Assembly: GCF_000208745.1 (NCBI RefSeq)
Contig: NC_030855.1
Location: 2,696,893 to 2,760,892 of the forward strand
Length of the DNA stretch: 64,000 nucleotides
Reading direction: 5' to 3'
Origin: Theobroma cacao
Taxonomy: Eukaryota > Streptophyta > Magnoliopsida > Malvales > Malvaceae
A program made the position numbers and the translations under genes. Positions 21,253 to 34,599 of the stretch are shown here, one piece after another. Within the stretch, counting starts at the first letter, position 1. Each line of letters opens with the position of its first letter. A model generated the notes under the pieces. The model ran no database searches. It was not told where the DNA came from and worked only from the letters and a program-made list of their open reading frames with translations.

Positions 21253-22043
21253 ATTTAATATTTTTAAATGAGCAAGCCCAATAACTTAATACCTGGTGGT
21301 AAGAAAATCTCAAATTTCCTTTTTCGTGTCAAAATTATCAAATTGCACATGAATGGTTGGAATAGAAATGTTATAAAACCAAGTTATGATTTGATGATTT
21401 TTACTTGTCCAATCTTCAAGTCGTTATACAAAGCTGACAACAGTCTCATCAACTCCTTGTGTAGGTTGAATAATATCTCAAGTGACAATGCGCTAAAGTT
21501 TACATTCAATTAGAAAACTTTTAATATTTTTTACCCATAGATTGTAATTTCCTTCTAAAACAGTTGCTATTAACTTCAAAATTTCATATTTCTCCATCGA
21601 AAAATCATGGTTTTTTTTTTTTTGGTGATGGCTAACGATGGTTGGTTGGTGGAGAATTTTAGTAAAAATATTTTAAATAAAAAATTAAATAATTAAAAAT
21701 AAATAAATAAACATCTATAATAAATGTTTAGATTTTTAGTATTCAGTGGATGATACTCATACCCTACTTAAATTTGAAATAGATACTAAACTTACTATTT
21801 GAATCCGTTCCAAACCCAAATATAAAATATATTTACCATATATAATCAGATCGAATATTCGAATATTCTCGTATAAATTTTCGTAGTTTGAAGGATTTGA
21901 ATGATTGCTTGTAACTTTTGATGGAACTATCATGGAGTAAAGTAATAGTACGAAAAGCAAACCAAATATTATTAATTCCTGGTGGGAACAACAAAGGACA
22001 AGGAAAAATCTTCTATATTCTAAAGAATCTCTCCCCAACCCCA
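21253..22043. other. Intergenic, AT-rich
   Basis: No coding signal recognised. It includes the 3' untranslated region of the plantacyanin gene next to 22043. Confidence 0.5.
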
Positions 22044-22495
22044 TTAGGCAGCAGTGATGGCAAGGTTCATTCCATTAGCGCAGTGGCCAGTGAAGCCGCA
22101 GATGAAATAGTTTTCTCCTTTTTCAAGTGTGATTTTGTCATCTCCCGTCTGGAAAACTGTGGCGTTGTCTGGGACTGTGCATGAGTCATGACCATCCTTA
22201 TCTACGACTGCAACGTTGTGGTTGGCCCGATTGTAAACAAACTCTGCGAACAATTTGGCATATCTGTTAACGTAGAGTTGAACATATATTGAAAGACATG
22301 TTACAGAGAATAGTTATACTTACCGAGGATATCACCGGCCTTGAAGCTTTTTCCGTTAGGCCAATCACTTACACCAAACCTCCAGCCATCATCGTCTCCA
22401 ACCTTGAACGTGGCTGCATGGGTTGTCTCGGAATGAAGCAAGAAAAACAGCAGTAGTGCCATGGCAATAATTGCACTGCCTCTTTCCTTAGCCAT
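22044..22495 (-). CDS. Plantacyanin (basic blue copper protein)
   Basis: Small secreted type-1 copper protein of the phytocyanin family. Plantacyanins act as electron carriers in the cell wall and have been linked to pollen-tube guidance and stress. Two exons, 22495-22324 and 22243-22044, with a GT-AG intron, give 123 residues. Residues 1-27 are a signal peptide (AMALLLFFLLHSETTHA). The mature 96-residue domain has the copper ligands His66, Cys106, His111 and Met116 (YFICGFTGHCANGM) and the Cys79-Cys112 disulfide pair. Met as axial ligand and the lack of a Pro-rich or GPI tail mark plantacyanin rather than uclacyanin, stellacyanin or early-nodulin-like proteins. All key residues are intact. 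A TATA box lies about 105 bp upstream. Confidence 0.96.
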
Positions 22496-22600
22496 TTCCT
22501 TGGCAATAAGATTTTTTGTTTTTTTTTGCCTAGGGAGGGAACAACAGTAATGAGAGAATGAAAGTGACAGACTTTAAATGACTCACTCACTCACTCACCC

Positions 22601-22607
22601 TTTTATA
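22601..22607 (-). promoter_or_regulatory. TATA box of the plantacyanin gene
   Basis: Reverse-strand TATAAAAGGG about 105 bp before the ATG. Predicted transcription start is near 22575. The leader contains (TGAG)-like repeats at 22580-22598. Confidence 0.65.
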
Positions 22608-22628
22608 CACAGATAATGGATTCCATGG

Positions 22629-22793
22629 CCAAAGCTTAGAAGGAGCCAAATCTCTCCATTTTGGTATGTAATCCATCATTACCAATTTCAGTAGCCAAAT
22701 CTCGCCATTTTGGTATGTAATCCATTTCAGCCAAAGCTTAGAAGGAGCCAAATCTCTCCATTTTGGTATGTAATCCATCATTACCAATTTCAG
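22629..22793. repeat. 63-bp direct repeats in the plantacyanin promoter
   Basis: 22629-22691 and 22731-22793 are identical 63-bp copies. Between them 22692-22730 is a partial third copy with one internal change (ctcgcc for ctctcc). The repeat starts directly upstream of the TATA box. Confidence 0.9.
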
Positions 22794-22799
22794 CCGTTT

Positions 22800-25180
22800 G
22801 ACTGTTTGTGTTAAGGAAATATATGTTTGACCTTATCAGATCAAATCTACTCCTTCCCAAGAAATTAAATTTTTTGTCCAAATATACTATATATGTTCCA
22901 ATCTTTCTGCTTATGGATGGTAGGCACCTTGATTCTTTTGATGTATTATTCGAAAATCATTTCAAAGAAAAAGGTTATGTCACATAACATGATATGGTGT
23001 GACTATTAAATTGTAGATGATTTTTTATGTGCACAGTTATATTTTTTTTCTATAGCAATATATTGGAAAAACATTACAACTCAAAAGTTTTGATATAAAA
23101 AATTAACTTTTTATATTATAGTTAAAAAATTATATTTTATGAATAAATAGTCATCTTTTCATAAAATAATTATTGAAACAATATTTTTATCCAAATGTTG
23201 TATCTTACAATATGAAAGTATTTTTAAGACATAAAGGTGCTTAATGAAAGAGTTGTGTCTTTACAAGAGATATTTACAAGTTTATGTAAAACACTTATTG
23301 GCAATCATTTTGATGTCCAAAACAATTAAGATAAAAACAAAAAAATCAAGAGCATGAAAAGTGTTATATTCTAAAAATAAATATAAACACTTAAGTTCTC
23401 ATATTCTATCAAAAGAGTCTAAATTTCTTATAATTTATTTGCTACAGAAAGTAGACTTTAAGATCAAATAACTTTGTAAACCCTTGAGTGTATCCAACTA
23501 TCTACTCTAATAAAATACAGGACGAAATTAAACGTTTTTAATTGTATCTATAAGGATATTTATAACAAAGGCTAAATAAGTCTTAAAAATAGTATTTATC
23601 AAAATACATGTCTTGAAGTCAATTTTATTAATTACTTGAATTCCAACACCATTTACACCAACAAGCTTTTATTGATTTTTTTTTTTTAAGTAAACTTTTG
23701 AGCGAGGGGATTCAAAATTTCTAACATAATTTTCAATGTACAAGATACACACACCTATTCCTCGATCAAAGCCCCAATTCTAATTTTATGATTTCAAATT
23801 TTGCTATTTATGCCCAAACAAAGACTTTTTTAATTCGTAATATCACAGAATCCCTCCTTTTTTGCATTTTATATTTTGAACTTTTCTTTTTCTTTTTTTT
23901 TTATGGGAAAAAGAATTGAATTTTTAAAATATATCAGTTTTTGCTACACCTACTTTGCACATGAATGATTTAGTACATAAATACGATAGTTATAATGATA
24001 TTAAAATAATTTTGTGGACCATGATTTGATTAAATATGAAATATATGTAAGTAATAAACAAAATGCATTTTCATGAAAAAAAATTAAATTAAATAAATTT
24101 TATGTTAAAATAAAAAAAATTATAGGAAAATATATTATAGCCAATTAAAATTTTACTAAATAAATTTTAAGATAATAAAAGTGAAGCAAGAAAAGAAACA
24201 TAAATTTCAACATACATCCTTTCAATTACCAATAATTACTCATTTACTTACATGATAGAAAATAATATAAGTTAAAATTTAATCATTCATTAAGACATGT
24301 AATTATCGAATAATTCTTTCAAAAAAATTATCCAATAATTATTGAAAATTTTATAAAGTTTGAAACCTGATATGTTAGCTACTAATTAATTAGGACTAAA
24401 ACAAGTTATGAAACTATTAAGAAATAGAAGAGAATCGTATTCATCTTAACTTAGTTTTAGATATTCAAACACAAATAATTGTAAGTGGTAGATTATTGTT
24501 TTACTCACCAACAAATTACAATATTATAATTCGTTGTCTTACTATAATAATCAATCAAGTTTATTTAAATATTTATAAGTGGTTTTTTTTTAAAAGGCAA
24601 TATTTATAAGTGATTTCCTAAATAATTTTTAACTACAAAATCTTGACCTCTTAAAAAGGTACTAAATATACAAATTCTATTTAGAACTTACAAAATTATC
24701 TTAAAATAAGAGTTTTTTTGATTTTTTGTTATTTTGGATGAAATTGACGATATAATTTCTTGAACAAAACAGACAATAAATGTGCAAAAAACTATAAGAT
24801 GTTAGGCATGGGACATTAATTCAATTTGGAATCCAAGTATTTTTTTAATAATCCTAATTAGAATAGAGACAATATTTGAAGCCAAATATTAGGTTCATTA
24901 ATTTCACTTTATCATAGTTTATTACAAAGCTACATATTTATTGTCACTTATTATATATTTTATTGATATTATCATCATTTAAATAAAATAAAATTTCAAT
25001 GAAAAAAGTATTACTTGTTAGTGATATTACATCAGTAATATACTAAAAATTAAAGAAACTATATTTAACTTATTAATTCTCTTTGCAAAATTAAATGTTT
25101 TAGTTAGTTCTGTGAAATCATAATCTTCATACATTTCTTCTATCATTTATAACATAAATCATAAATATCAAGATAATATC

Positions 25181-25219
<39 letters not shown>

Positions 25220-25440
25220 ATGAATTTAATAGTAAAAAAATACAACTATAGGACATCAATTAACACCCTAATTCCCAAATTATTAATTTTATTAAGAGCT
25301 ATTTACTTTACTGAAGAGTTTAGGATTAATAAAAAATAGATAAATACACATTAATCAACTTTTGATTTAATAAAAGTTTACTTTAATAAGAATTCCAATG
25401 TTAATAAAGAATAAATAAATATTAGTCAATAAGGTAGATG
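22800..25440. other. AT-rich intergenic DNA with (TA) microsatellite
   Basis: No genes or recognisable transposon domains. A (TA)13 run at 25181-25207 is followed by (TATG)3. Confidence 0.6.
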
Positions 25441-25803
25441 GATGATCGTTGAACTGCATGGAACAAGGGCCAAAATGTCTACTATTTGGGTCTTACAAAG
25501 CACAATCAATCTCCCCTTTACACCTGAATTCATCCGACCTGAACAGTTCTGTTATCAGACCAGCTTAACTTACTGGGAAAATGTTGGAAACTTAGACATG
25601 GATTGTGTCTGTCACTCAAACATCATTGAAGCTGAGCAATGGCTAGAAATAGTTGATAGATTTAGCAATTTTATTACCAATTATTCAGAGTTTAATATAA
25701 CCATGGATATGTCTGTCATTCACAGAGATCTACACAGGACTAGACATTGTAACCAGAAACAGAACCACCATCAGAGAAATGAAAATAGAAAGACAACTGT
25801 GCA

Positions 25804-28800
25804 TCAAATAGAGAGATCAGCCAAGTCAAAAGTTCTTTCGACAGCTTTGCACCAAGAATCCGCCTTCTTCTTCCTAAGTTCCTCGCTGAGTACAGGACGG
25901 AATATAGTAGCTGTTTTGATCTTTTCTCTAGAAGCAAAAATTTCATCTTCTTTCCACACTCCTACAGCTAATCCGGCAGCATATGCGGCTCCAAGAGCTG
26001 TTGTTTCAATGTCAGCTGGTCTCACCACAGGGCTCCCCAGCAAGTCTGCCTAAACACCACAATGAAAAGGAACTTGTATGATCACAGGACTAAATATGAA
26101 TAGTTTAGACACGGTGTCCAGAAGGAAAAGTATTAGTTCAACGGAAAAACAAAGGAGAAAAGAAGGCATAATGTGCAGTCAGCCTGTTCCATTTTCATAC
26201 CATGTTGGAGTGGAAACATTTTTATTTCAAGGTAGCAGAAATTTCAAGAAAAAGTTTCTTCAGTTGACAGAAATTTCAGTATTCAATCCACATTTTAGAT
26301 AACATAGACTCTTTGCATACAAATCAGAGGCTTATCAAGACTGCAACAATTAACTCCACCAGAATCAATATTTATTTGATCAACTATTTCTGCTTGAGCA
26401 TATATATAAAAACTACCTTCCAAAGAAATTATTTTAGCATAAAACCAGCGAATAAAAAATGAAGAAACAAGAAAGTGGCGACTCCATGAATTTCTAATTA
26501 GATAAAAAGGCAGGGATACAGAGAAAGAACGAACAGACTCAAATTGTACCAAGCATCTGTTGCATCAGAAAACAAATGTTGGATAAAAATTCATATGGCA
26601 AGATATTGAGCAGAATTTCCGAAACAACATCAAGCCATCAAGAACATAACTCATGACTGGAGCTGAATGCTTACGTGATTGATATTAAATTCACACACCA
26701 AAATGGTAAAACCAAACGGTTTTTAAACCCATAGACTTTGGACTCTTATATTCTATAAATCTTCAATGAAGGATCTTGGCATACTAAAGCCAGGCAAACT
26801 TGGGGACTTACTCTTAAAAAACATGTTCCTAGGATATTTATAGCAGAAAAAATTGAAAGTTCCTAATTGCTATAGTCCTATAATAATCATATGAAACCTC
26901 ACTCCACCACCATATAGTTTTTTGTTTCATACATTACTTTCCACCTTCAATCTCCTGTCAGAACACCAAGGTGAAAAAGGAAAAAGAAAACCTGAAAAAT
27001 TTACCCAGAGATTAAAAAACAAAACCAACAACAACAACCTAAATGTGTGTTTGGTTAAATCATGGACCATAAAAATACCAATTCTCAATAAACCAAAGAA
27101 AATCCTAATGATGAAGAAATAATATAACCGTATCAGTAGCACAATAAATAGGACTGAAATCTCTACAGGAAAAGAACAGGGTAGAGGAACTCCCAAAAGG
27201 AACAGCAATAACTAAATAGAGGAGAATTAAGCAATGATTACTGCATCATTTGTAACCAAAAAATTTAAAGCTGGAATGCTTAATTTCATTCAGGGAAACA
27301 AGCTATAAATTACATTGAAGAAAACAGAAAACAATAGAGCCCTAACCTGAATTTGCATCAAGAGGTTGTTGACAGTGGCACCACCATCCACTCTAAGCAA
27401 GAACTCTCCCTTTTCATTCTTAACCTCACCCTTCTCACCTGCATCTTTGTGCATTGAATCCAATACATCTTTCACTTGAAAACACATGCTTTCAAGCACT
27501 GCACGAGCAATATGAGCCTTGCTTGTAAACCTTGTGATTCCAATGCAAACCCCACGAGCATCATCTCGCCACCATGGAGCAAACAATCCATTAAAAGCAG
27601 GAACAAAGTAAACCCCACCTGTGGAATCAACCTGTAATGCCAAACTTTCAATCTCACTTGCTGTGCTAATTATCCCAAGACTGTCTCTTAGCCACTGAAC
27701 TGCAGCTCCAGCAATAGCAATAGAGCCCTCTAAAGCATAATTAGTTGGTGCTTTTGGACCAAGCTTGAATGCCAATGTGCTTAGGAGCCCGTGATTTGAC
27801 CGAACCATCTCATCACCTGTGTTGAGAAGGATAAAGGCACCAGTTCCATAAGTGCTTTTGGCCTCACCCTTTCGACAAGCTTGCCCAACCATTGCAGCAT
27901 GTTGGTCACCAAGACATCCTGCAATTGGAACACCAGCAATAGGCCATCCTTTGCCAATTTTACCAATGACCTCAGAGTTACTTATAATTTTGGGCAGAAT
28001 TTCAGCTGGTATTCCTAGAGTTTGTAATGTAGTTTTATCCCAATCAAGGGTTTTGAGATCCATGAGCATTGTCCGTGATGCATTAGAGACATCAGTTACA
28101 TGCAATCCACCATTAACGCCTCCAGTTAAATTCCAGATTAACCATGTGTCTATAGTTCCAAACAATGCATCCCCCTCTTTAATAGCAGCTTTAACAGCAT
28201 CCACGTTCTCCATCAACCAAAGCAGCTTCACTGCACTAAAATAAGTGCTTATGGGCAAACCGCATGATTCAACAAAATGTGTTCTGCCTCCTGGTAATTC
28301 TTTCTCCAATTTCCTATTAGAAAGTCACCTCAAACATCAAAATATGGATTGCAAACTATCATAACAGAAAAGCAAATTCTCAGAAAACCAGTGAACTTCA
28401 AAACCTGGCTATTGACAGAGAAACTAACGGTATCATGCCAATAACATAATTCAAAATTACAAAAACCAAGGAATATGCCTCAACCCAATTACAAGTATAA
28501 AACATATTCCTGATTCAAGATTAAAATTTTCCAAAGAAGGGGGTGGGAAATAATCAAAACATTACAATAATCAAGAGTTTCAACACCCAATTCAAAAACA
28601 AACATCTGGGCTCATTAAAATAAGGAAAAATCCGGATTAGATTAAGACTGTTACGTTTATATATATAAAAAAAAAAAAACCAAGAGCTGTCATGTCCAGA
28701 TATCCAATCTTTAAAATCATGAATTAAAAAAATCCAAACAAATAGGAATGGAAAAGGTAATGGACAACGATTACCTGCAAACAGAACTGGTACGAGCATC

Positions 28801-29397
28801 CATCCAAACGATGGCGTTATAGAGAGGACAACCGGTGGATTTGCTCCAAAGAAGAGTTGTCTCCCTTTGATTGGTCAATCCAATTGCTTTCAATCCACTG
28901 TCTACGTTGTGACCATCAGCTGTAGCCTTGTCTAGCGCCTTTGCAATGCACACTCTCACACTCTCCAATATCTCCATGGGATCATGCTCCACCCACCTAA
29001 CACCCCAAATTCCCAAACAATATTTAAAAAAGAAATGAACAAACACAGCAATGTTTCCATCTTTATATGATATCCAACACACCCACTGTTTATATTGATG
29101 GAAAAATAATACTATTCTTGTTCAAAATCAAATAAACAATACTACTCCAACATAAAACTTTCATGTCATAAGTCCTCAAGTTTTAATCACCGAGCGACTC
29201 TCGGAACAAAATCAAAAGAACATAAAAAAAAAAAAAGGAGAGTTGAGTTTTGAAGGAGTATACCCGGCTTCAGGGTAGAACTGAGTGAACTCGACCTGGT
29301 GGGATCCGATGGGGCGAGCAGATTTGTCATAGATGATGAACCGGGTACTGGTGGTGCCTTGGTCCACGGAGCCAATGAAAACCTCTTCCTTTGACAT
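25804..29397 (-). CDS. GLI1: Glycerol kinase
   Basis: Cytosolic ATP:glycerol 3-phosphotransferase, the entry step of glycerol into glycerol-3-phosphate and lipid metabolism. Arabidopsis GLI1/NHO1 also affects non-host resistance. Four exons: 29397-29264, 28996-28775, 28313-27347 and 26049-25804, all GT-AG and in phase, give 522 residues, the length I recall for the Arabidopsis enzyme. FGGY-kinase features: N-terminal nucleotide-binding motif [11 protein letters not shown] (residues 10-20), NQRETTLLW with the glycerol-contacting Arg-Glu pair, [63 protein letters not shown] and the C-terminal [16 protein letters not shown]. No organelle signal is seen. Intron 3 is about 1.3 kb. A weak TATA-like CATATAAC is on the reverse strand near 29498-29504. 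Confidence 0.97.
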
Positions 29398-29539
29398 ATT
29401 CTTCTGTGTGTTTTTCTCTCTTCTTCTTCGTCTTAGTTGTTGGTCAACTGTTGCAGAGAATAAACATAGAATGAAGAGGGAAATGAGAGGGTGGCTTGTT
29501 ATATGGTGGTTGGATTCTTTTTAATTTGGAAATTTTCCT

Positions 29540-30239
29540 TCTCCTTCTTGGGAATGTGGACAGTGTTTATCCAAACACTTTAAAAAATGGAAATTTTTTT
29601 TAATTTAAATCCAAATGTTTTGGCTGATTTGGTTATGATTGTGACCATAATGTATTTTAATTTAATATATTTTTTCCCATTTTTAGAAATTTAACTATAG
29701 ATTTCAAAATATGGAAAATCAAAATTCAGATTTTGTCTGGCATTGATTTTGGCTTAACGGATTGCTCTTTTTGTTACTTCTATATTTGTAGAATTATGAT
29801 TGATTTTTTTTCAAAAATTATAATCCTATAATTTATTAATTATCAACCCCCAATGCATACTTTTGAGCCTATTGTAAACCTCATTTATCTGCTTAAATAA
29901 ACCATAAAAAGATCAAAAACCAACCTTAATATAAATCCTTTTTATTTCATTAATGAAAATTTGGGCTTAAAAAAATTTAAAAAGATTAAGAGGAATGATG
30001 TTTATCATAAAAAAATCGATATTGTCATTTTTTTTTTTGTTTTAGTCTTGAATTTCGACTTATTTGGTATTATTTTAAAAAATGTAATCGTTGAAAAGAT
30101 AATATTACAATATCTGATATATTTGAGAAAATATTAATTAAAATCTTGAAAAATAACTGTGTTTATTTAAGTTTTAAATTTAGGTGATTTATGAAATAAT
30201 ATATATTATATTATTGGTAATAATTTATTTTAAATAAAA
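29540..30239. other. AT-rich DNA upstream of glycerol kinase
   Basis: No coding signal. Low-complexity A/T runs only. Confidence 0.5.
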
Positions 30240-30490
30240 GGAGATTTTTGCGCGGAAAGTACGAAGTACGAATCTTCGGTTACTGATGTCATCACTCCGG
30301 AGTTCTTGGTTGGCTAGACGAACCCGGCGGATGACAAAGACACGTGTCGATTTTTAGTTGCTTGAGATCCCTCTTCGTTGACTTCGGTGAACGTTGCACA
30401 CTCCCCCCGTGCATCATCACGGACCACGTGCCGCCCGCCTCAAATAGGCCGGGATATAAGGACTTGCTTGTCTCTACTCTCAAGAATATA
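30240..30490 (+). promoter_or_regulatory. Orphan promoter-like segment with G-boxes
   Basis: A GC-richer island in AT-rich DNA. It holds a perfect palindromic G-box/ABRE GACACGTGTC (30339-30348), a second G-box CCACGTGCC (30424-30432), a TGATGTCATCA motif near 30284, and a TATA-like GATATAAG (30453-30460). No open frame follows on the forward strand. It could be a distal element of glycerol kinase, the promoter of an unseen non-coding RNA, or a leftover promoter. Confidence 0.35.
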
Positions 30491-31920
30491 AAAGTTTATT
30501 CTACTCGCTTCATCAGATTTTTCCTTTTTTTTTTCTTTTGTAAATTCTATTACACATTTATAATTTTTCTCCCAATATATATAAGCAGTAAATTTATAAT
30601 TAAAATATTTGATTAATTAATAATATAAATTATGTAATATGTATCAAAGTTTATATGTAATAATTATTCTAAATAACATAATTTAATATTAAATTGTAAT
30701 TAATTAATAATATTCAAATATAAAGTTATATTAAATAATAATTAGATAATAATATTTCAAATATATCATATATATTAAATAAAATTATCCATTGTGATTG
30801 AAAATTGAAAGTGTGATTGCATTGGCTTTCTCTGTTTGGAAATAAAAAAGGAAGGAAGAAAGTGTGGTCCTGCAATGACTTGAAGATAAAGCCAGCAAGA
30901 AAATTATCCATTTGAATTTTAGCATTAATCAATTGCACCCTACTTATGACCAGACAATTTTGTGGAATTCATGAGTCAAGAATTCACGTTTTTAATTTAA
31001 AAGATATTATCAAATGGATTAATTATATGAGCTTAAGCCTCGTTATATAATTGACTTTTGTATTCGTAAAGAGGAGGGATCTATCTTGATTTAAACTTAC
31101 CTCGATTTTAATATTTTTTATAAAAAATTCAACATCAATGAAAAATTAAATAAACTCTTATAATACTGGTTAATGGCTCACACTTCTAACTCAAACGATA
31201 GATAGAAGGAAGTCTTTAATGATATAAGATTCATGATACATTCATCCTCCTTCATTGCATTTCTTACAAAATTTCAACTAGGAAAGGATCATTAACAATA
31301 TAAAAGTGTATTAATTAACAACTTAGATTTTGGGCATAAGGGGTTGTTTGCTTGAAAATTTTTCATTTAAAATGTCTTGAGCACTTGGGTGTTTGACATG
31401 ACAGATGCAGGTATTTTCCATTAACTGAGATGGACTTTCCTTTCCCTCAATTTAAAGCTAAGTTCAAGGAATGAATCCAACAAGGTCCAACCTAACTGGA
31501 GGCAAGCTTACAAGCACGAAGTTTGACCAAATAATTTAGGGTTTAGAATTTTTCATATTTGATTATTGTTGGCATTTTATTATTGGATAAGATCATTACC
31601 GATGCCATGAGAGTTGTTTACCTAATAATTTCATGGCTTAAGAAAAATTAGACAAGTAGGGAGATTAAAGGAAGTTTGCTTCTATATATTATAGTATATG
31701 TTCACCTAATTATTTGTACTATACTAAATTTGATATTGTGGCTCTTCTATATTGCGACAAATTAGAATCAAATAAAAGATATTCACATTTTTTGTTTTTT
31801 TTTTTAATTTTCTATTTCGATTTTAGCAAGGTAATGTTATTCAAGATTATGATCTCACCATATTTCATTCCATTAAAATTATCACTAAATCTTGTCCTGA
31901 TTTGATCATAAATAAAAAAT
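30491..31920. other. AT-rich intergenic DNA
   Basis: No gene, repeat boundary or RNA recognised. Confidence 0.5.
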
Positions 31921-31923
31921 GAC

Positions 31924-32365
31924 AAAATACTCAAAAAAAATTTAAACTATTTAAGAAAATTCAAATAAGTTTTTATTTTTTTATTACTTTCAATCAAGTT
32001 TTTGTATTTTTATTTTGAATTAAATAAACCTTTTATGATTAATAAGTCACTAATTATCCTTTATCAAAATATTTCTTATCATTTTATATCCACATGACAT
32101 TAACATAACATTGATGTGGAGGATGAAAAATATCCCATAATCATATTATTGTGTCAAATTAACATGTCACATCATCATCATATGTTAACATACTATATCA
32201 TCATTAATTATGATATATTAGCATGTCAAAATAATAAATAACATTTTAACTAAATCAATTATTAAACATATGGACTTATTTGATTCAAATAAAAGTACAA
32301 GAGCTTATTTGGTTCAAAATTTGAATTTTCCTAAATAGTTTATGGATTCTTTTAGATATTATGTT
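31924..32365. repeat. MITE-like inverted-repeat element, copy A
   Basis: Non-coding element whose ends are long imperfect inverted repeats. The left arm reads 'tttaaactatttaagaaaattcaaataag'. The right end (32290-32365) is its complement. The middle contains 'catgacattaacataacattgatgtgg'. Closely related copies are at 33171, 34290, 36430, 46584 and 58253. Confidence 0.7.
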
Positions 32366-33170
32366 ATAAAAAATCCTAAATCATAACAAATAGATAAAAA
32401 TTATTTCAAATATTTCTAATTGAGTAATTTAGTTTCAATTAAAAAATTGTAACTATGATTAACGCATGTCAAGATTATATCCTACCATCATCTTGATGTG
32501 GTTGCTTGATCTTAAAGCCTTCTCCCTAAACACTAAATCATAAATCTTATACCTTAAATCCAAATTAATCTTTTAACTTTAAAAAAATGTAAATACAAAG
32601 AAAAAAAAGGTCAACATCACTCTATTATTGGCCCAAATTATGTGCTTGATATTTATGGCATATTAGTTATGCAATTACTTTTATATATATTTCCTTAAAA
32701 TCAATGAAAGCAACCCTATCATCAATTTCTCTTGATTTTTCCAATTATTTCATGTCCTTATCCATAGCTATTATTTAACAATTAAATGAAAAGATTGAAA
32801 GGTACCAACTTATTTAGGCATTAAAGGCACTGTTACCATCTATAGTTGGCGAACAACCAAGAGCAACATTTTTGAGGAAATATTAAATTATGGAAGGAAC
32901 TATCAATGACTTTCTAGGAATGAATAGCTGGCCAACAGCCAAAACAAATCCAAAGCTAAAAAGTTGTGGGTTCTTCTTAGAATCTTGAATTCCTTGATTG
33001 GTCCAAGTTGTTTTATTATTGACTCTTGTGATGTTTCTTTACTTGTTTTTGCTTTCTTCAATAGTCACAAAATTACTTGGGAAATCCAACCAAAGATCCT
33101 CTTGTTTTTTTAAATGCCTTATCACCAATGCATTCCTCCATCTCTCATATAATAATTGTTGAATTTTTTT

Positions 33171-33726
33171 ATATAATATTTTTTAAAAAAATTATAAAAT
33201 TATTTAAATAAATTTTTATTTTTATTAAGTTTAATCAAGTTTCGTTATTTTTATTTTAAGTCAAATAAATTTTATTTTAAAAAAATAATTATTCCTTTAT
33301 GATAAAGAACATAATTATAACCATCAAGGAGGAAATCCAACCTCCAAACCATAAAAAAAGCTACAAAAGAACAAAAACTTATATGCAACATCAAAACCAC
33401 CCTTACCATCTTACAAAGATAATATGATTAATAGTTAATTAATTATCATTAATTAAAATATCATTTGTTATTTTATAATCATATGACATCGATTTTGAAG
33501 GAGAAATATATCTCGTGACCATATCATCATATCATATTAGCATGTAACGTTAATACCATAGAATAACAAGTGATATTTTCACTAATAAGAGTTAGTCAAC
33601 CCATTAATCATAAGGATTTATTTAGTTCAAAGTAAAAGTATAGAAACTTCATTGAATTCAATAACAAAATAAAAATTTATTTATTTATTTTTTTAAATAG
33701 TTCAAAATTTTTTTCAAGTATTATGT
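33171..33726. repeat. MITE-like inverted-repeat element, copy B
   Basis: Both inverted arms are recognisable ('atttaaataaatttttattttt' on the left, complement on the right). An unrelated stretch of about 130 bp (33300-33420) sits in the left arm compared with copy A. Confidence 0.65.
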
Positions 33727-34289
33727 AAAATTTTTTAAAGCAAATATACAACCTAAAATCAAATAAAATTTCTTTTATAACCACTTCAATATTAGTTTAT
33801 TCTTTGGATCACCAAATATCTGTAACTAAAGTTTAAGAGCTATGCTATATGGTATTTGCACGTTGGAGTTCATTATTTATGTAATTTCAATAACTTAGCT
33901 CTAAAATTAAAAACACAAAAATCTCTACCTATCTAAACTAGAGCCAACAAGTACAAAATATGAGGAACTCTGTCCAAATTTTATTTAGTTGAAAAGTTAA
34001 TATTTTCTAGTTCTAGATCGAGTGATTATATAATTTTGTCAATTAATTTTTTTCATAGTATCTAAAAGTTTCTTTGTAGTGCCAGGCAATCTGAAAGGCC
34101 TACCCACAAAAAATGATTTGGGGCATATGTGACTTTGGCCCACAATTATTTGGTTATACGTAAATTACAAGGTTTTCACATTTTGGGCTCCATATGGATT
34201 GGGCTGGGATCCATTGATCAAAGCCTTGGTTTTGAGTGTCCACCTTCTTCGAGTCTTGGTTCCCATTAATCAAAACATGTATGATGATT

Positions 34290-34524
34290 ATGTTATTATG
34301 TTAAATAAATATATTATATTATTATTCATTATAACATATCAATATGTTATATTATTAGCATTACGTGACATTAAATAATAAGTATTATTTTAATTAAGGA
34401 TCATTAATATTGAAAATCTATTTGACTCAAAATAAAAGTATAAGAGCTTAATTGAATTTAATAAAAGAATAAAAATTTATTTAAAATTTTTTAAATAAAT
34501 TTAAAGGTTTTTTTTATATTATGT
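34290..34524. repeat. MITE-like element, copy C (left arm missing)
   Basis: The middle and right arm match copies A and B: 'ttgactcaaaataaaagtataagagcttaattgaa' and the terminal 'tatattatgt'. The left arm is not found. Confidence 0.6.
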
Positions 34525-34599
34525 TATTTATCATGAGTAATCCTCGTGTTAATCATACTAGCGTTGAAAGCTAGTACTAACAACCAAGAAATGCTAAAA

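Noticed and set aside
10147..21257. Target duplication of the reverse Copia element
   Set aside because: 'catcc' at the left and 'ccata' at the right do not match, and the outer part of the right LTR is eroded.
25442..26053. 203-codon forward frame
   Set aside because: It lies antisense to the last exon and 3' flank of glycerol kinase and has no recognisable domain.
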